The position numbers were made by a program, and so were the translations under genes. A DNA stretch of 64,000 bases, from positions 1,397,097 through 1,461,096 of the forward strand of contig NZ_WJXZ01000014.1 in assembly GCF_009668025.1 (NCBI RefSeq), given 5' to 3'. The notes under the pieces are model-generated. The model was not told where the DNA came from. It worked only from the letters and a program-made list of their open reading frames with translations, and did no database searches. Position 1 is the stretch's first letter. Each line of letters begins with the position of its first letter. The stretch comes from Larkinella terrae (GTDB taxonomy: Bacteria; Bacteroidota; Bacteroidia; Cytophagales; Spirosomataceae). Shown here piece by piece: positions 8,098 through 17,514 of the stretch.

Positions 8098-9009
8098 TTA
8101 ATTGGGAACTTCGCCGACGGCTTTGATGAAGATGTCGTTCATGGATGGGATATTTTCGCCGAATGCCCGGACGCTCACGTGGTCGATAAGGTTGCGGACC
8201 AGTTCGTTCACTTCCGCATCGCGGGGAATCCGGATATTGGCGCGCAGAAAACCGTCTTCCAGCGGTTTTTTGTCCAAAACCGTATAAGCCGGATTGAGAT
8301 CATTCAAAACCCCTTGGTATTCAACGTGGTAGGTGTGGGTTTTGAACTGCTCCTTGATCGCTTTCTTAGGACCGTCCAGTACTTTTTTCGACCGGTGAAT
8401 CAGGGCAATGTGATCGCAGAGTTCCTCGACGGATTCCATCCGGTGGGTCGAGAAAATAATCGTGCTGCCTTTCTGGCGCAGTTCGAGAATTTCGTCTTTG
8501 ATGAGGTTGGCATTGATCGGGTCGAAACCGGAAAAAGGCTCATCGAGAATAATCAGATCAGGTTCGTGCAGAACGGTGGCCACAAACTGAATCTTCTGCT
8601 GCATCCCCTTCGACAGATCTTCGACGTTTTTGGTCCACCACGTTTTGATGTCGAATTTAATGAACCATTCTTTCAGTTTTTCCATCGCCTGCCGTTCGGT
8701 AAGTCCCTTGAGTTGAGCCAGATACAGCAGTTGTTCGCCCACTTTCATCTTTTTGTACAGACCGCGTTCTTCGGGCAGGTAGCCGATGCGGCCGATGTGT
8801 TCCTGGCTGAGCGGTTTGCCATCGAAAAAGACTTCGCCTTCGTCGGGGCCGGTAATCTGATTGATGATGCGGATGAGGGAGGTTTTACCAGCGCCGTTGG
8901 GTCCGAGAAGACCGAAAATCTGACCGCGCGGAATGTCGATGCTGACGTCGTCTAATGCCCGGTGCTGGGCGTATTGTTTAACAATGTGACGCGTTTCCAG
9001 GATATTCAT
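8098..9009 (-). CDS. ABC transporter ATP-binding protein (NatA-like)
   Basis: A 303-residue ATPase. Walker A is GPNGAGKT at 36-43, the signature is LSKGMQQ, Walker B is LIILDEPFSGFD, and the H-loop is STHRMESVEEL. A C-terminal domain of about 80 residues (DUF4162 type) follows, as is usual for NatA relatives. It powers the permease encoded just downstream. The ATG at 9009 gives the full ABC core. All catalytic motifs are intact. Confidence 0.93.
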   Translation of the reverse strand: MNILETRHIVKQYAQHRALDDVSIDIPRGQIFGLLGPNGAGKTSLIRIINQITGPDEGEVFFDGKPLSQEHIGRIGYLPEERGLYKKMKVGEQLLYLAQLKGLTERQAMEKLKEWFIKFDIKTWWTKNVEDLSKGMQQKIQFVATVLHEPDLIILDEPFSGFDPINANLIKDEILELRQKGSTIIFSTHRMESVEELCDHIALIHRSKKVLDGPKKAIKEQFKTHTYHVEYQGVLNDLNPAYTVLDKKPLEDGFLRANIRIPRDAEVNELVRNLIDHVSVRAFGENIPSMNDIFIKAVGEVPN

Positions 9010-9126
9010 AGATAGGTTATAAAAAGCAGGGGGCTAGATCAACTGTGGTGTGAAGATAAGGCGATCCCGGTGGCTACCTGCCAGTTTTTGGACAAATGGC
9101 TGCGAAACCGGTTTGTCGGAGTAAAT

Positions 9127-9247
9127 TAATGAACAATTACGATAGAAGGGAATGAACAATGAATAATTAACATAGAGGGGAATGAACAATTAATAATTAA
9201 CAATGAATACCCAATCAGACTTCATTGTTAATTATTCATTGTTCATT
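9127..9247. repeat. AATGAACAATTAAC-family repeat cluster
   Basis: Three tandem, diverged units each begin AATGAACAATKA at about 9128, 9151 and 9181. The 21-bp arm 9151-9171 is perfectly complementary to 9227-9247. Other members of the family are at 23134-23211 and 63431-63463. The cluster lies between the RDD gene and the ABC ATPase start. Confidence 0.85.
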
Positions 9248-9292
9248 AAAAAAGCCCGGGCTTTCGGTTATCCAACCCCAGCCCGGGCTTTT
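9248..9292. terminator. Two-way intrinsic terminator
   Basis: AAAAAAGCCCGGGCT pairs with AGCCCGGGCTTTT around a 17-base loop. The A run on the left and T run on the right let it act on both strands. The RDD gene, which ends 20 bp to the right on the minus strand, is its main client. Confidence 0.85.
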
Positions 9293-9312
9293 CGCAAATC
9301 TATTTTCTACAA

Positions 9313-9732
9313 TCAGGCTTTTACAACGATCGTTTTGGCCCATTTATCACCAAACCGCTTGCGTTCGTCACCCAACACCATCAGGGCGTCGATCAATCCA
9401 AAAACCGGGATCATCAGCGACACCTGCCGGACAATGGCGGTGCCGTAGTCGCCCAGAATTCCCTGGCCGGTATCTTCTTTAATGACCTTAATCTTCATCA
9501 ACTTTTTACCGATGCTCTGGCCGCCCAAAAAACCGCCAACTTCCGGCAGGGCATCTTTGGTAAGCTGGTAACCCAGCGCAATCAGGTAAGCCAGAACCAC
9601 CAGGCGGTAGTTAATACTTGCAAACAGAAAGATAGGTACATAAATAACAATTCCGTCGATGAGGGCGGCCAGGAAGCGGGTTCCCGGATCGGCTTTAACG
9701 TAGGTAGACGGCGGGTTGTACAGGGGCTGCAT
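9313..9732 (-). CDS. RDD family membrane protein
   Basis: A 139-residue protein with the RDD domain. It opens with a short polar segment, then RFLAALIDGIVIYVPIFLF (the Asp marks the domain), a second helix LAYLIALGYQL, the conserved GQSIGKKLMKIKVI motif, and a last helix near SLMIPVFGLIDALMV. RDD proteins are small inner-membrane proteins of mostly unknown role, and some affect ion or compatible-solute transport. It stands alone between two repeat clusters. The ATG at 9732 fits. Confidence 0.88.
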   Translation of the reverse strand: MQPLYNPPSTYVKADPGTRFLAALIDGIVIYVPIFLFASINYRLVVLAYLIALGYQLTKDALPEVGGFLGGQSIGKKLMKIKVIKEDTGQGILGDYGTAIVRQVSLMIPVFGLIDALMVLGDERKRFGDKWAKTIVVKA

Positions 9733-9933
9733 AAAAAAGTGGTGATAAGGGTTAAGAAAAAGGAAAACAGTCCTAACCTACACAATGTCAGGCAACAAAT
9801 CCAATGATCGGGCTAAAATATTGTGCAGCAGCATATTTGGTGAATTAATGAAAGAAAGTGGTAACGTTTGTTTTGATATTAAACAGGATGTAAGATACTT
9901 GCAGCAAATTAGTTTTTACCGCATCAACCGGCT

Positions 9934-11340
9934 ATGCAGAACAATCGATCTCTACTATTAATAACCTTGATTCCCTTTACCCTGGCGGCCATATTGACCG
10001 TTCTGGCCGACCTGAACTGGATTGCATTGCCCGCAACTTTGCTGCTGGTGGTGCGCTGGCTGGCCATCATCGGGCTGGTTTATTACGCCATTCGGAAAAA
10101 ATCACTGACCACCTGGATTCTGATTTCGATGGTAGTTGGGGCCGAAATCGGCAATGATTTTCCGGAAGCAGCCGTCAATCTGCGGGTGTTGAGCCAGATT
10201 TTCCTTCGGTTGATCAAAACGATCATTGCGCCCCTGCTCTTCGGTACGCTGGTGGTCGGCATTGCGGGTCATTCCGATCTGAAGCAGGTGGGCCGGATGG
10301 GCTGGAAATCGTTGCTTTATTTTGAAGTCGTTACCACCATTGCCCTCTTCATCGGGCTGGCTGCCATCAACATCAGCCAGGCGGGCGTGGGCATTACGCT
10401 GCCGGAAGCGAGTCATGAAAAACTGCCGGATGTTGCCAAACAATCGATTTCGGACGTTATTCTGCATATTTTTCCCGAAAACATCGCCAAATCCATCGCC
10501 GATGGGCAGGTGCTCCAGATCGTCGTTTTCAGTGTGTTGTTTGCCATTGCGCTGGCCATTACGAAAGAACAGTACCGCAAACCGGTTTTGCGGTTTGCCG
10601 AGAGTCTGTCAGAAGTGATGTTTAAATTTACGTCCATCATCATGTATTTTGCTCCGGTTGGGGTCGGGGCCGCCATTGCCTATACGGTCGGGCACATGGG
10701 CCTTGGCATTCTGGTCAACCTGTTTCAGTTGCTGGCGACCTTGTATCTGGCGCTGCTGGCGTTTCTGCTGCTGGTGTTGTTTCCGGTGGCGTTGATTGCG
10801 AAAGTGCCCGTCAAAAAGTTTATTCAGGCGCTGATCGAACCGGTTTCGATTGCTTTTGCCACCACCAGTTCGGAAGCGGCTTTGCCGAAAGCGATGGAAG
10901 CCATGACCCGGCTGGGCGTTCCCCGAAAAATTGTGGCCTTTGTCATGCCGACGGGTTACAGCTTTAACCTCGATGGCTCCACGCTTTACCTATCGCTGGC
11001 ATCGGTTTTTGTGGCTCAGGCGGCCGGGGTTGAAATGACGTTCGGGCAACAGTTGCTCATGGTTTTCACCTTGATGCTGACCAGCAAAGGTGTAGCCGGA
11101 GTTCCGCGCGCCACGCTGGTGATTTTATTGGGAACACTGGCTTCTTTCGGTCTGCCGGTCGAGCCGGTTTTTATTATTCTGGGAATCGACGAATTAATGG
11201 ACATGGCGCGTACATCCGTAAACGTTATTGGCAATTGCCTGGCAACGGTTGTCATTGCACGCTGGGAGGGAGAATTCAACGAAAACGGCAATTCCATCGA
11301 AGCGGAAGACGAGGCACTGCAAGTGGAAGGCAAAGTATAG
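9934..11340 (+). CDS. Dicarboxylate/amino acid:cation symporter (DAACS)
   Basis: A 468-residue symporter of the GltP/DctA class. The serine-rich re-entrant hairpin (AFATTSSEAALPKAM) and the NMDGT-equivalent SFNLDGSTLYLSLA are present, followed by hairpin 2 (SKGVAGVPRATLVIL) and the substrate helix DMARTSVNVIGNC. The last motif carries the Asp and Asn that bind the amino or carboxyl group. It imports glutamate, aspartate or C4-dicarboxylates with protons or sodium. The N terminus has two extra hydrophobic segments before the core. It is monocistronic, and the next gene begins 133 bp later. Confidence 0.92.
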   Translation: MQNNRSLLLITLIPFTLAAILTVLADLNWIALPATLLLVVRWLAIIGLVYYAIRKKSLTTWILISMVVGAEIGNDFPEAAVNLRVLSQIFLRLIKTIIAPLLFGTLVVGIAGHSDLKQVGRMGWKSLLYFEVVTTIALFIGLAAINISQAGVGITLPEASHEKLPDVAKQSISDVILHIFPENIAKSIADGQVLQIVVFSVLFAIALAITKEQYRKPVLRFAESLSEVMFKFTSIIMYFAPVGVGAAIAYTVGHMGLGILVNLFQLLATLYLALLAFLLLVLFPVALIAKVPVKKFIQALIEPVSIAFATTSSEAALPKAMEAMTRLGVPRKIVAFVMPTGYSFNLDGSTLYLSLASVFVAQAAGVEMTFGQQLLMVFTLMLTSKGVAGVPRATLVILLGTLASFGLPVEPVFIILGIDELMDMARTSVNVIGNCLATVVIARWEGEFNENGNSIEAEDEALQVEGKV

Positions 11341-11473
11341 GGTCTGAAAATGACCAAATTAACCGGTTTTGGAATCCAACCGGGCTATACGATAAAATGT
11401 TGCTATAATTAATGAATTGGTAACGTTGGATATTGGCATGGCGGATAGATTTGTGCTAAACAAATCCTGTGTT

Positions 11474-14400
11474 ATGCACCATCCAACTTTACCTCACTTC
11501 ATCAAAGGTTTATTCCTGCTGGGGCTTCTGGTAGGCGCCCTGGTAACCAGAGTTCTGGCCCAGGTTTCCTTCACGGCTGGCAACCTGACCCGCACCGAAA
11601 ATCTGGACGCTCTTCCCGCCAGCGGTTCACCGGTTTTTGTTCAGAACAGCACCATTCCGGGCCTTTACGCGGAGCGCACCGGAACCGGCAACACTATTGT
11701 GGCGGGTACCGGAAGCTCAAACGCCGGGGCATTGAACAGTTTCGGAATCGGCAGCGACCGGGCACTGGGCTCAGTCGGCTCAGGAAATGCCGCAGCCGGT
11801 AACTTCACGTATGGGTACCGGTTGAAAAACGAAACGGGTTCCGTCATTACCTCATTAGCTATAAGTTACAACGGTGAGCAGTGGCGAAACAGTGCCGTCG
11901 CTGAACCCCAGGTCGTTCCGTTTTCGTACCTGATTTCGACTTCGGCTATTGAAACCACCAACCCCGCCGGTGGGGCCGTGCCTACGGGCTATGTGGCGGT
12001 TTCAGCACTGGATTTTTCGAATACAGTTTCGGGCGGAACCACCGGAGCCATCGACGGAAATGCAAACCGGCAAGCCAAAAGTTTTACCATTGCCGGTTTG
12101 TCGATTGTGCCGGGAAGTGAGATCATGCTCCGGTGGTACGACCCCGACCATACCGGTGCGGACCACGGTCTGGCCATCGATGATCTGAGCATCACGGCAA
12201 CCATTGAAGGAGGAATGCCCAATCCGGTTTTATCCGTCAATCCAACCGTTTTAAACGGTTTTACTACTTCGGAAGGGACGCCTTCCGTGCCAAAGTCCTA
12301 CACCATCTCGGGTTCAAATTTGTCCGCCGACGTCCTCATCACCGCAGCGAGTGGTTTTGAAATCGGTACCGGAAATACGTATACCACCTCGTTGACCTTA
12401 CCATTGTCGAACAGCAGCCTTGCCGCAACTTCCATCAATGTGCGTTTAATCGGCGCTCCGCAGGGAACGCCCAGCGGAGTGATTACGAATGCGAGCGGTT
12501 CGACTTCGGCGGATGTTACCGTCAGCGGAACGGTTTTCGATCCGAATACCATTGCCTCCATTGCCGTGGCCCGGAGTCAGCCGGTCAATACGCAGATTGC
12601 TTCACTGCCGGGTGGCAAAATTGCGGGGCGCGTGACGGTCAGCAACCAGTTTAACGATGTAGCCTATATTCAGGACGCAACGGGCGGAATTGCGGTTTTC
12701 AGTTCGGCTTTTCGAAGCAGCGTTCAAATTGGCGACTCCGTTCAAATCACCGGCGGAACACTGGGTGTTTTTAACAACAACAAACAGGTTACCGGAACCG
12801 TAACATTTACGAACTTTGGTAACAAGGGCCCTCTGGCTCCAAAGGTGGTTACAACGACTCAACTGCCGGATTATGAAGGCCAACTCGTAACGGTCAATTC
12901 TGCCGTTATCCGCCCGAATACGGTGGTTGCGTCGCCGAACCCGGTTTTTGTGTTAACACCGGATGCTAACTTTTTGCTGAACGACGGAAGTGGCACGCAG
13001 GAAATCCGGGTCAATCGCGGTACGAACATTCCCGGAAACACAAATCCAGCTGGTCCGGCGGGCATCACCGGGGTGGTGGCCCGTTTCAATACGATCACGC
13101 AATTGCTGCCGCGCTTCACGCAGGATATTCCAGGGTCCAGCCCATACGCTCCGGCCGGTGGGAACATCGACCGGAATAAAACGCTCGACGTGGCTGCCTG
13201 GAATATCGAATGGCTGGGAAGCACCAGCAACGGCCCGACCAACGAGGCCCTGCAGGTTACGAATGCTATTTCGGTGCTGAACAGTCTGCAATCGGACATC
13301 ATCGTTCTGGAAGAAATCTCATCGGACAATGCGCTGCCGAGTTTGTTGGCGGGTATGCCGGGTTATCAGGGCAACTGTTCGCCGTTTGTGTCCAACAATC
13401 CGGGCCACGAAATTCCGGCCAATCCCGCTACGCCCGGCCCCACCTTGCCGGCCAATACGCAACGGGTCTGTATTCTGTATAAATCGGACGTGGCTACGCT
13501 GGTTTCCCAAAAACCGCTGATGGAACGAGTGGAAAATCTGGCGGGTTATCCGACGGCCACCGATAATTTCTGGGCGTCAGGGCGTTATCCGTATTTGTGG
13601 AAGTTCAATGTAACGGTTGCCGGGGTCACCAAACCGATCAATGTCATCGGTTTGCACACCAAAGCCAACGAAGGCGCGCCGAATTCACAACTGGCGTACA
13701 ACCGCCGGAAGTACGATGTTCAGGTCTTGTACGACACATTGAAGGCACAGTATCCCAACGATTTATTACTGCTGGCGGGTGATTTTAACGACGACCTCGA
13801 CCGCACCGTGGCCGATGTGGCAACGACTGAAACCACCTACAAACCGTTCACGGACGATGCCGCCAGCTTTACGGGCATTACCAAAACGCTCAGCGACAAC
13901 GGTTTCCGGACGTACCTGACGGAAGACAACGTGATTGACCATATTATGGTATCCAACGAACTCGCACCAGCTTACATCAATGGTTCGGCGGGAGTCGGAA
14001 CGCCGTACTTAACCATCAATGATTACGGCAACACGACCTCCGACCACGTTCCGGTGCTGGCCCGTTTTGACCTGTCCCAATTGGCGTTGCTGAAAGTTCA
14101 ATACCAGAATGGCGATAACGGGCAGCCCACCAACAACCAGATTAAACCGTATCTGAAACTTGTCAACGAAGGAACCATGGCGGTGCCGTACAGCGAATTG
14201 ACGGTTCGGTACTGGTTTACGGCGGAGAATTATGCCGGTATCAACACGTTTATCGATTATGCACAGTTGGGTAACAATAAAGTTAAGATGAACTATGTAC
14301 GTCAGGACTCGCCCGCTCTGGTGGGTGCCAACGGTTATGTTGAATACGGTTTTGATGCTTCGGCGGGAAATCTGGCGGCTGGCGGCAATTCCGGCCCGAT

Positions 14401-15304
14401 TCAAACGCGGTTTGCCAATAAAGACTGGGCGGATTTGAGCGAAACCAATGACCATTCGTACCAGGCAAATGGAAATTTTGCGCTCACGGACCGGATCACG
14501 ATTTACCGGAATGGCAAGCTGATCTGGGGTGTAGAACCGCAAACAACGGCTTCGGTTGTGAAGCTGAAAGTGTTTTCGGAAAACAAGAACGGCAATCCCA
14601 ATTCAAACTCGATCAGCACGTATCTGAAAGTCAATAACGAAGGAAATGTGCCGCTGGCATACGGCGATCTGGCTGTCCGTTACTGGTTTACGCCCGAAGG
14701 AACGGCATCGCTCAATTACTGGATCGATTACGCCAAACTCGGGAATTCCAATCTGACGGGGCAATTCGTCCCGGTGAATCCCGTCCGTACGGGAGCGGAA
14801 ACTTATCTGGAACTGAAGGTAAAACCGGCTGCCGGAACCTTGTATCCGCTGAGTAACACGGGAAATGTTCAATACCGGATTGCGAAATCCAACTGGTCGA
14901 ACTTCAATGAAACCAATGATTATTCCTACAAAGGAGCTGCACAATTCTCTGAAAATGAGCATATTACGGTTTATTACCAGGGCAATCTGATTTACGGAAC
15001 AGAACCAACGGTTGCATCCGGTGCCCGACTGTCGACGGCGGAAAATGGCGAAAACTTCCGGATTCAGGTGTTACCGAATCCGGTTTCGGATGTATTCGAA
15101 GTTGAATTTCTAGCTCCGGCTGGCGAAGCCGTTCACCTGCAACTAACGGACCTCCACGGGCGGGCGGTTTTGCAACACAGCATTCCGGCAACCGGCCAGC
15201 TTCAGCGCCAGTCGATGAACATCCGGACGCAGGCTGCGGGCGTCTATTTCCTCCGAGCGGCTGCCGGACCGGAAACACGTTTGATTAAAGTCCTCAAACC
15301 CTGA
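11474..15304 (+). CDS. Secreted EEP nuclease/phosphatase with two CBM3-like modules and T9SS tail
   Basis: A 1276-residue exported protein. The ATG at 11474 gives a clear signal peptide (HFIKGLFLLGLLVGALVTRVLA). After a ~230-residue beta domain and an Ig-like repeat come an OB-fold-like domain (about 360-550) and an endonuclease/exonuclease/phosphatase domain (about 568-870). The EEP motifs are AAWNIEWL, IIVLEEI, LLAGDFNDDLD and TSDHVPVLARF. Two similar ~150-residue modules follow (about 872-1025 and 1028-1180), each with YLKLVNEG/YLKVNNEG, RYWFT and IDYA, which I read as family 3 carbohydrate-binding modules. The C terminus (from about 1195, VLPNPVSDVFEV) is a T9SS type A sorting domain. It is probably cell-surface or released, and the substrate is unproven. 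Confidence 0.88.
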   Translation: MHHPTLPHFIKGLFLLGLLVGALVTRVLAQVSFTAGNLTRTENLDALPASGSPVFVQNSTIPGLYAERTGTGNTIVAGTGSSNAGALNSFGIGSDRALGSVGSGNAAAGNFTYGYRLKNETGSVITSLAISYNGEQWRNSAVAEPQVVPFSYLISTSAIETTNPAGGAVPTGYVAVSALDFSNTVSGGTTGAIDGNANRQAKSFTIAGLSIVPGSEIMLRWYDPDHTGADHGLAIDDLSITATIEGGMPNPVLSVNPTVLNGFTTSEGTPSVPKSYTISGSNLSADVLITAASGFEIGTGNTYTTSLTLPLSNSSLAATSINVRLIGAPQGTPSGVITNASGSTSADVTVSGTVFDPNTIASIAVARSQPVNTQIASLPGGKIAGRVTVSNQFNDVAYIQDATGGIAVFSSAFRSSVQIGDSVQITGGTLGVFNNNKQVTGTVTFTNFGNKGPLAPKVVTTTQLPDYEGQLVTVNSAVIRPNTVVASPNPVFVLTPDANFLLNDGSGTQEIRVNRGTNIPGNTNPAGPAGITGVVARFNTITQLLPRFTQDIPGSSPYAPAGGNIDRNKTLDVAAWNIEWLGSTSNGPTNEALQVTNAISVLNSLQSDIIVLEEISSDNALPSLLAGMPGYQGNCSPFVSNNPGHEIPANPATPGPTLPANTQRVCILYKSDVATLVSQKPLMERVENLAGYPTATDNFWASGRYPYLWKFNVTVAGVTKPINVIGLHTKANEGAPNSQLAYNRRKYDVQVLYDTLKAQYPNDLLLLAGDFNDDLDRTVADVATTETTYKPFTDDAASFTGITKTLSDNGFRTYLTEDNVIDHIMVSNELAPAYINGSAGVGTPYLTINDYGNTTSDHVPVLARFDLSQLALLKVQYQNGDNGQPTNNQIKPYLKLVNEGTMAVPYSELTVRYWFTAENYAGINTFIDYAQLGNNKVKMNYVRQDSPALVGANGYVEYGFDASAGNLAAGGNSGPIQTRFANKDWADLSETNDHSYQANGNFALTDRITIYRNGKLIWGVEPQTTASVVKLKVFSENKNGNPNSNSISTYLKVNNEGNVPLAYGDLAVRYWFTPEGTASLNYWIDYAKLGNSNLTGQFVPVNPVRTGAETYLELKVKPAAGTLYPLSNTGNVQYRIAKSNWSNFNETNDYSYKGAAQFSENEHITVYYQGNLIYGTEPTVASGARLSTAENGENFRIQVLPNPVSDVFEVEFLAPAGEAVHLQLTDLHGRAVLQHSIPATGQLQRQSMNIRTQAAGVYFLRAAAGPETRLIKVLKP

Positions 15305-15415
15305 CAGCGGCTGAAAGCCCTGTCAGCGGTTATATCAGATTGAATGATTGAAAATGGATAAGGGTTGCGTTTTTCAAACCGCTGACAGGGCCTTCCGGCC
15401 GCTGTCAGGGTTTGA
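15296..15415. repeat. Nested inverted repeat CCTGACAGCGG
   Basis: The ~35-bp arms at about 15298-15332 and 15379-15414 pair almost fully (one indel, two substitutions). Each arm itself holds CTGACAGCGGC and CCCTGTCAGCGG in opposite orientation, so several hairpins are possible. The element covers the stop codons of the two convergent genes and probably ends both transcripts. Confidence 0.8.
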
Positions 15416-15842
15416 AAAACCGTTTATAGATGGGTTTTCGATAGGCAAAGAGGCCGTACATAATGGGGTAGATCAGGAAATCCGTCAGCAGGGTTGGCGT
15501 CCGAAAGTTGATTTCATCGGCAATACAGGTATAGTTGCCTTGTTTGATAATCCGGTGTTTGTGGTGCCAGTAGGAAAGAAAAAAGGGCAGTTGAATGCCC
15601 TCATCAATGAAGTAAATTTCCTGCTCGGTTTCCTGCTGGTCGATGATGCAACTGATCCAATCCTGCCGAAATAATAGAAAGTTCAGGCGCAAATGGACTA
15701 TATCACCTTTCCGGCAACCATCGAACCGAACTACTTTGACGGGCGGAAACGGCGGACTCAGTTGGTCAAATAACTCCTGCGTGAATCCCGCCCACACTCG
15801 TCGGTAATCTTGCTTAACCGTCGTCTCAATCGAAATTTTCAT
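15405..15842 (-). CDS. SRPBCC (START-like) domain protein
   Basis: A 145-residue cytoplasmic protein. It starts MKISIETTVKQDYRRVWAGF, with a beta strand and the first helix of the SRPBCC fold. Mid-protein strands QDWISCIIDQQ and EIYFIDEG are followed by the long C-terminal helix DFLIYPIMYGLFAYRKPIYKR. The fold makes a deep hydrophobic pocket that binds lipids or cofactors. No specific ligand can be assigned. I use the ATG at 15842 rather than the TTG three codons upstream. It follows glyS on the same strand but is separated by a hairpin at 15865-15913. Confidence 0.75.
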   Translation of the reverse strand: MKISIETTVKQDYRRVWAGFTQELFDQLSPPFPPVKVVRFDGCRKGDIVHLRLNFLLFRQDWISCIIDQQETEQEIYFIDEGIQLPFFLSYWHHKHRIIKQGNYTCIADEINFRTPTLLTDFLIYPIMYGLFAYRKPIYKRFFKP

Positions 15843-15864
15843 CCGGATCAATTTCGCTGATTAC

Positions 15865-15913
15865 CAAACCTGTACGATCTGAATGACCCCGTCTTTTAGA
15901 TCGTACAGGTTTG
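15865..15913. repeat. Perfect 16-bp inverted repeat after glyS
   Basis: CAAACCTGTACGATCT at 15865-15880 is complementary to AGATCGTACAGGTTTG at 15898-15913. It is placed 20 bp past the glyS stop on the minus strand, where it can work as a transcript end or stabiliser. Confidence 0.75.
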
Positions 15914-15933
15914 TAGGTTTTATTGGCAGCTTA

Positions 15934-17433
15934 CTAAAGTTGCTCGAGAATCCGTTCAATAGAAACTTCCTGACCGATGCGACTTTTGAGGTCGCTGATG
16001 GGCACACGAACCTGCTCGGTCGTATCGCGGTAGCGGATCGTGACGGTGTTGTCTTCCAGTGTCTGATAATCCACGGCGATGCAGAACGGCGTACCAATCA
16101 AATCCTGGCGGGTATAGCGTTTACCGATGGCATCGCGTTCTTCGTAAATCACGCGGAATTCGCTGCGCAGTTGTTTCACGACTTCCTGAGCTTTTTCCGG
16201 CAAACCGTCTTTCCGAACGAGCGGGAAAATTGCGGCTTTCACCGGGGCCAGCGCCGGGTGCAGTTTCAGGTACGTCCGGGTTTTCTGGTTTTCGCCTTCA
16301 CCAACCACTTCTTCCGTGTAGGCATTGCAGAAAACCGCCAGAAACAATCGGTCGGCACCCACCGACGTTTCGACCACGTACGGAATGTAATTCCCGACCG
16401 GTTTTCCGTTTTCGTCGAGGTCGTTGTCAAAATATTGCTGCTTCTTCCGGCTCAGTTCCTGGTGGCTTTTCAGGTCAAAATCGGTGCGGGAGTGAATGCC
16501 CTCGATCTCGCGGAAACCAAACGGAAACTGGAATTCGATGTCAACGGCGGCATTGGCGTAATGGGCCAGCTTTTCGTGAATGTGGTATTTCAGCTTTTCG
16601 GCGGGCAGACCGACGGCTTTGTGAAAATTCAGCCGGGTTTCTTTCCATTTTTCGTACCACTCCATTTCGGTGCCGGGCCGGACGAAAAACTGCATTTCCA
16701 TCTGCTCGAATTCCCGCATCCGGAACGTAAACTGCCGGGCCACGATTTCGTTCCGGAACGCCTTGCCAATCTGGGCAATTCCGAAGGGAATCTTCATCCG
16801 ACCGGTTTTCTGGACGTTCAGGAAGTTAACGAAAATGCCCTGGGCGGTTTCGGGGCGGAGGTAAATCAGGCTGGCATCCTCGGCGACGGAACCCACCTGC
16901 GTCGAAAACATCAGATTAAATTGCCGCACTTCGGTCCAGTTGGCGGTTTTGGAAATCGGATCGACGATGCCTTCGCTGATGATTAACTCCCGAACCCCGT
17001 TCAAGTCGTTTTCTCCCAGCAGGCGACCCATTTCGAGCAGCAATTCATGGCCTTTTTCGGGTTGGCCGTTGGCCGCATATTCTTCGGCTTTCAGCTCGAG
17101 CAACTGATCGGCGCGGTACCGTTTTTTGGAATCTTTGTTGTCGATCATCGGATCGTTGAACGAGTCGACGTGGCCCGATGCTTTCCAGGTCAGGGGGTGC
17201 ATGAAAATGGCCGCGTCGATGCCCACAACGTTTTCGTGGAGCTGCGTCATGGCTTTCCACCAGACCTGTTTAAGGTTATTTTTGAGTTCCACGCCGTTCT
17301 GACCGTAGTCGTAAACCGCCTGTAATCCGTCGTAAATTTCACTGGACGGGAACACGAAGCCGTATTCTTTAGCGTGGGAGATAATGTCTTGCAGAGAGGT
17401 GGCCGGGGCCTGTTTCGGTTTTGCGTCTTCCAT
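15934..17433 (-). CDS. glyS: Glycine--tRNA ligase, dimeric type
   Basis: A 499-residue class II aminoacyl-tRNA synthetase of the homodimeric (eukaryote-like) type. It opens with LQDIISHAKEYGFVFPSSEIY. Class II motif 2 is visible as FGIAQIGKAFRNEIVARQFTFRMREFEQMEMQFF, and motif 3 near SVGADRLFLAVF. The anticodon-binding domain starts at about residue 385 (LAPVKAAIFPL). RPETAQGIFVNF is the usual motif that binds the glycyl-adenylate. It charges tRNA-Gly in the cytoplasm. The length and start (ATG 17433) agree with the family. Confidence 0.96.
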   Translation of the reverse strand: MEDAKPKQAPATSLQDIISHAKEYGFVFPSSEIYDGLQAVYDYGQNGVELKNNLKQVWWKAMTQLHENVVGIDAAIFMHPLTWKASGHVDSFNDPMIDNKDSKKRYRADQLLELKAEEYAANGQPEKGHELLLEMGRLLGENDLNGVRELIISEGIVDPISKTANWTEVRQFNLMFSTQVGSVAEDASLIYLRPETAQGIFVNFLNVQKTGRMKIPFGIAQIGKAFRNEIVARQFTFRMREFEQMEMQFFVRPGTEMEWYEKWKETRLNFHKAVGLPAEKLKYHIHEKLAHYANAAVDIEFQFPFGFREIEGIHSRTDFDLKSHQELSRKKQQYFDNDLDENGKPVGNYIPYVVETSVGADRLFLAVFCNAYTEEVVGEGENQKTRTYLKLHPALAPVKAAIFPLVRKDGLPEKAQEVVKQLRSEFRVIYEERDAIGKRYTRQDLIGTPFCIAVDYQTLEDNTVTIRYRDTTEQVRVPISDLKSRIGQEVSIERILEQL

Positions 17434-17514
17434 GATGCCGCAAAAATACGGATTTAGACCAGTCGCCTAACAAAAATTTCATACTTATTGGCGAGGAGGC
17501 TCAATCTCTGGCGA

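Noticed and set aside
8179-8955. 258-codon plus-strand ORF opposite the ABC ATPase
   Set aside because: It is the mirror of a conserved ABC ATPase frame, and its translation is Phe/Val/Gln-rich without motifs.
15883-16986. 367-codon plus-strand ORF opposite glyS
   Set aside because: Shadow of the glycyl-tRNA synthetase frame; the minus strand has all class II motifs.
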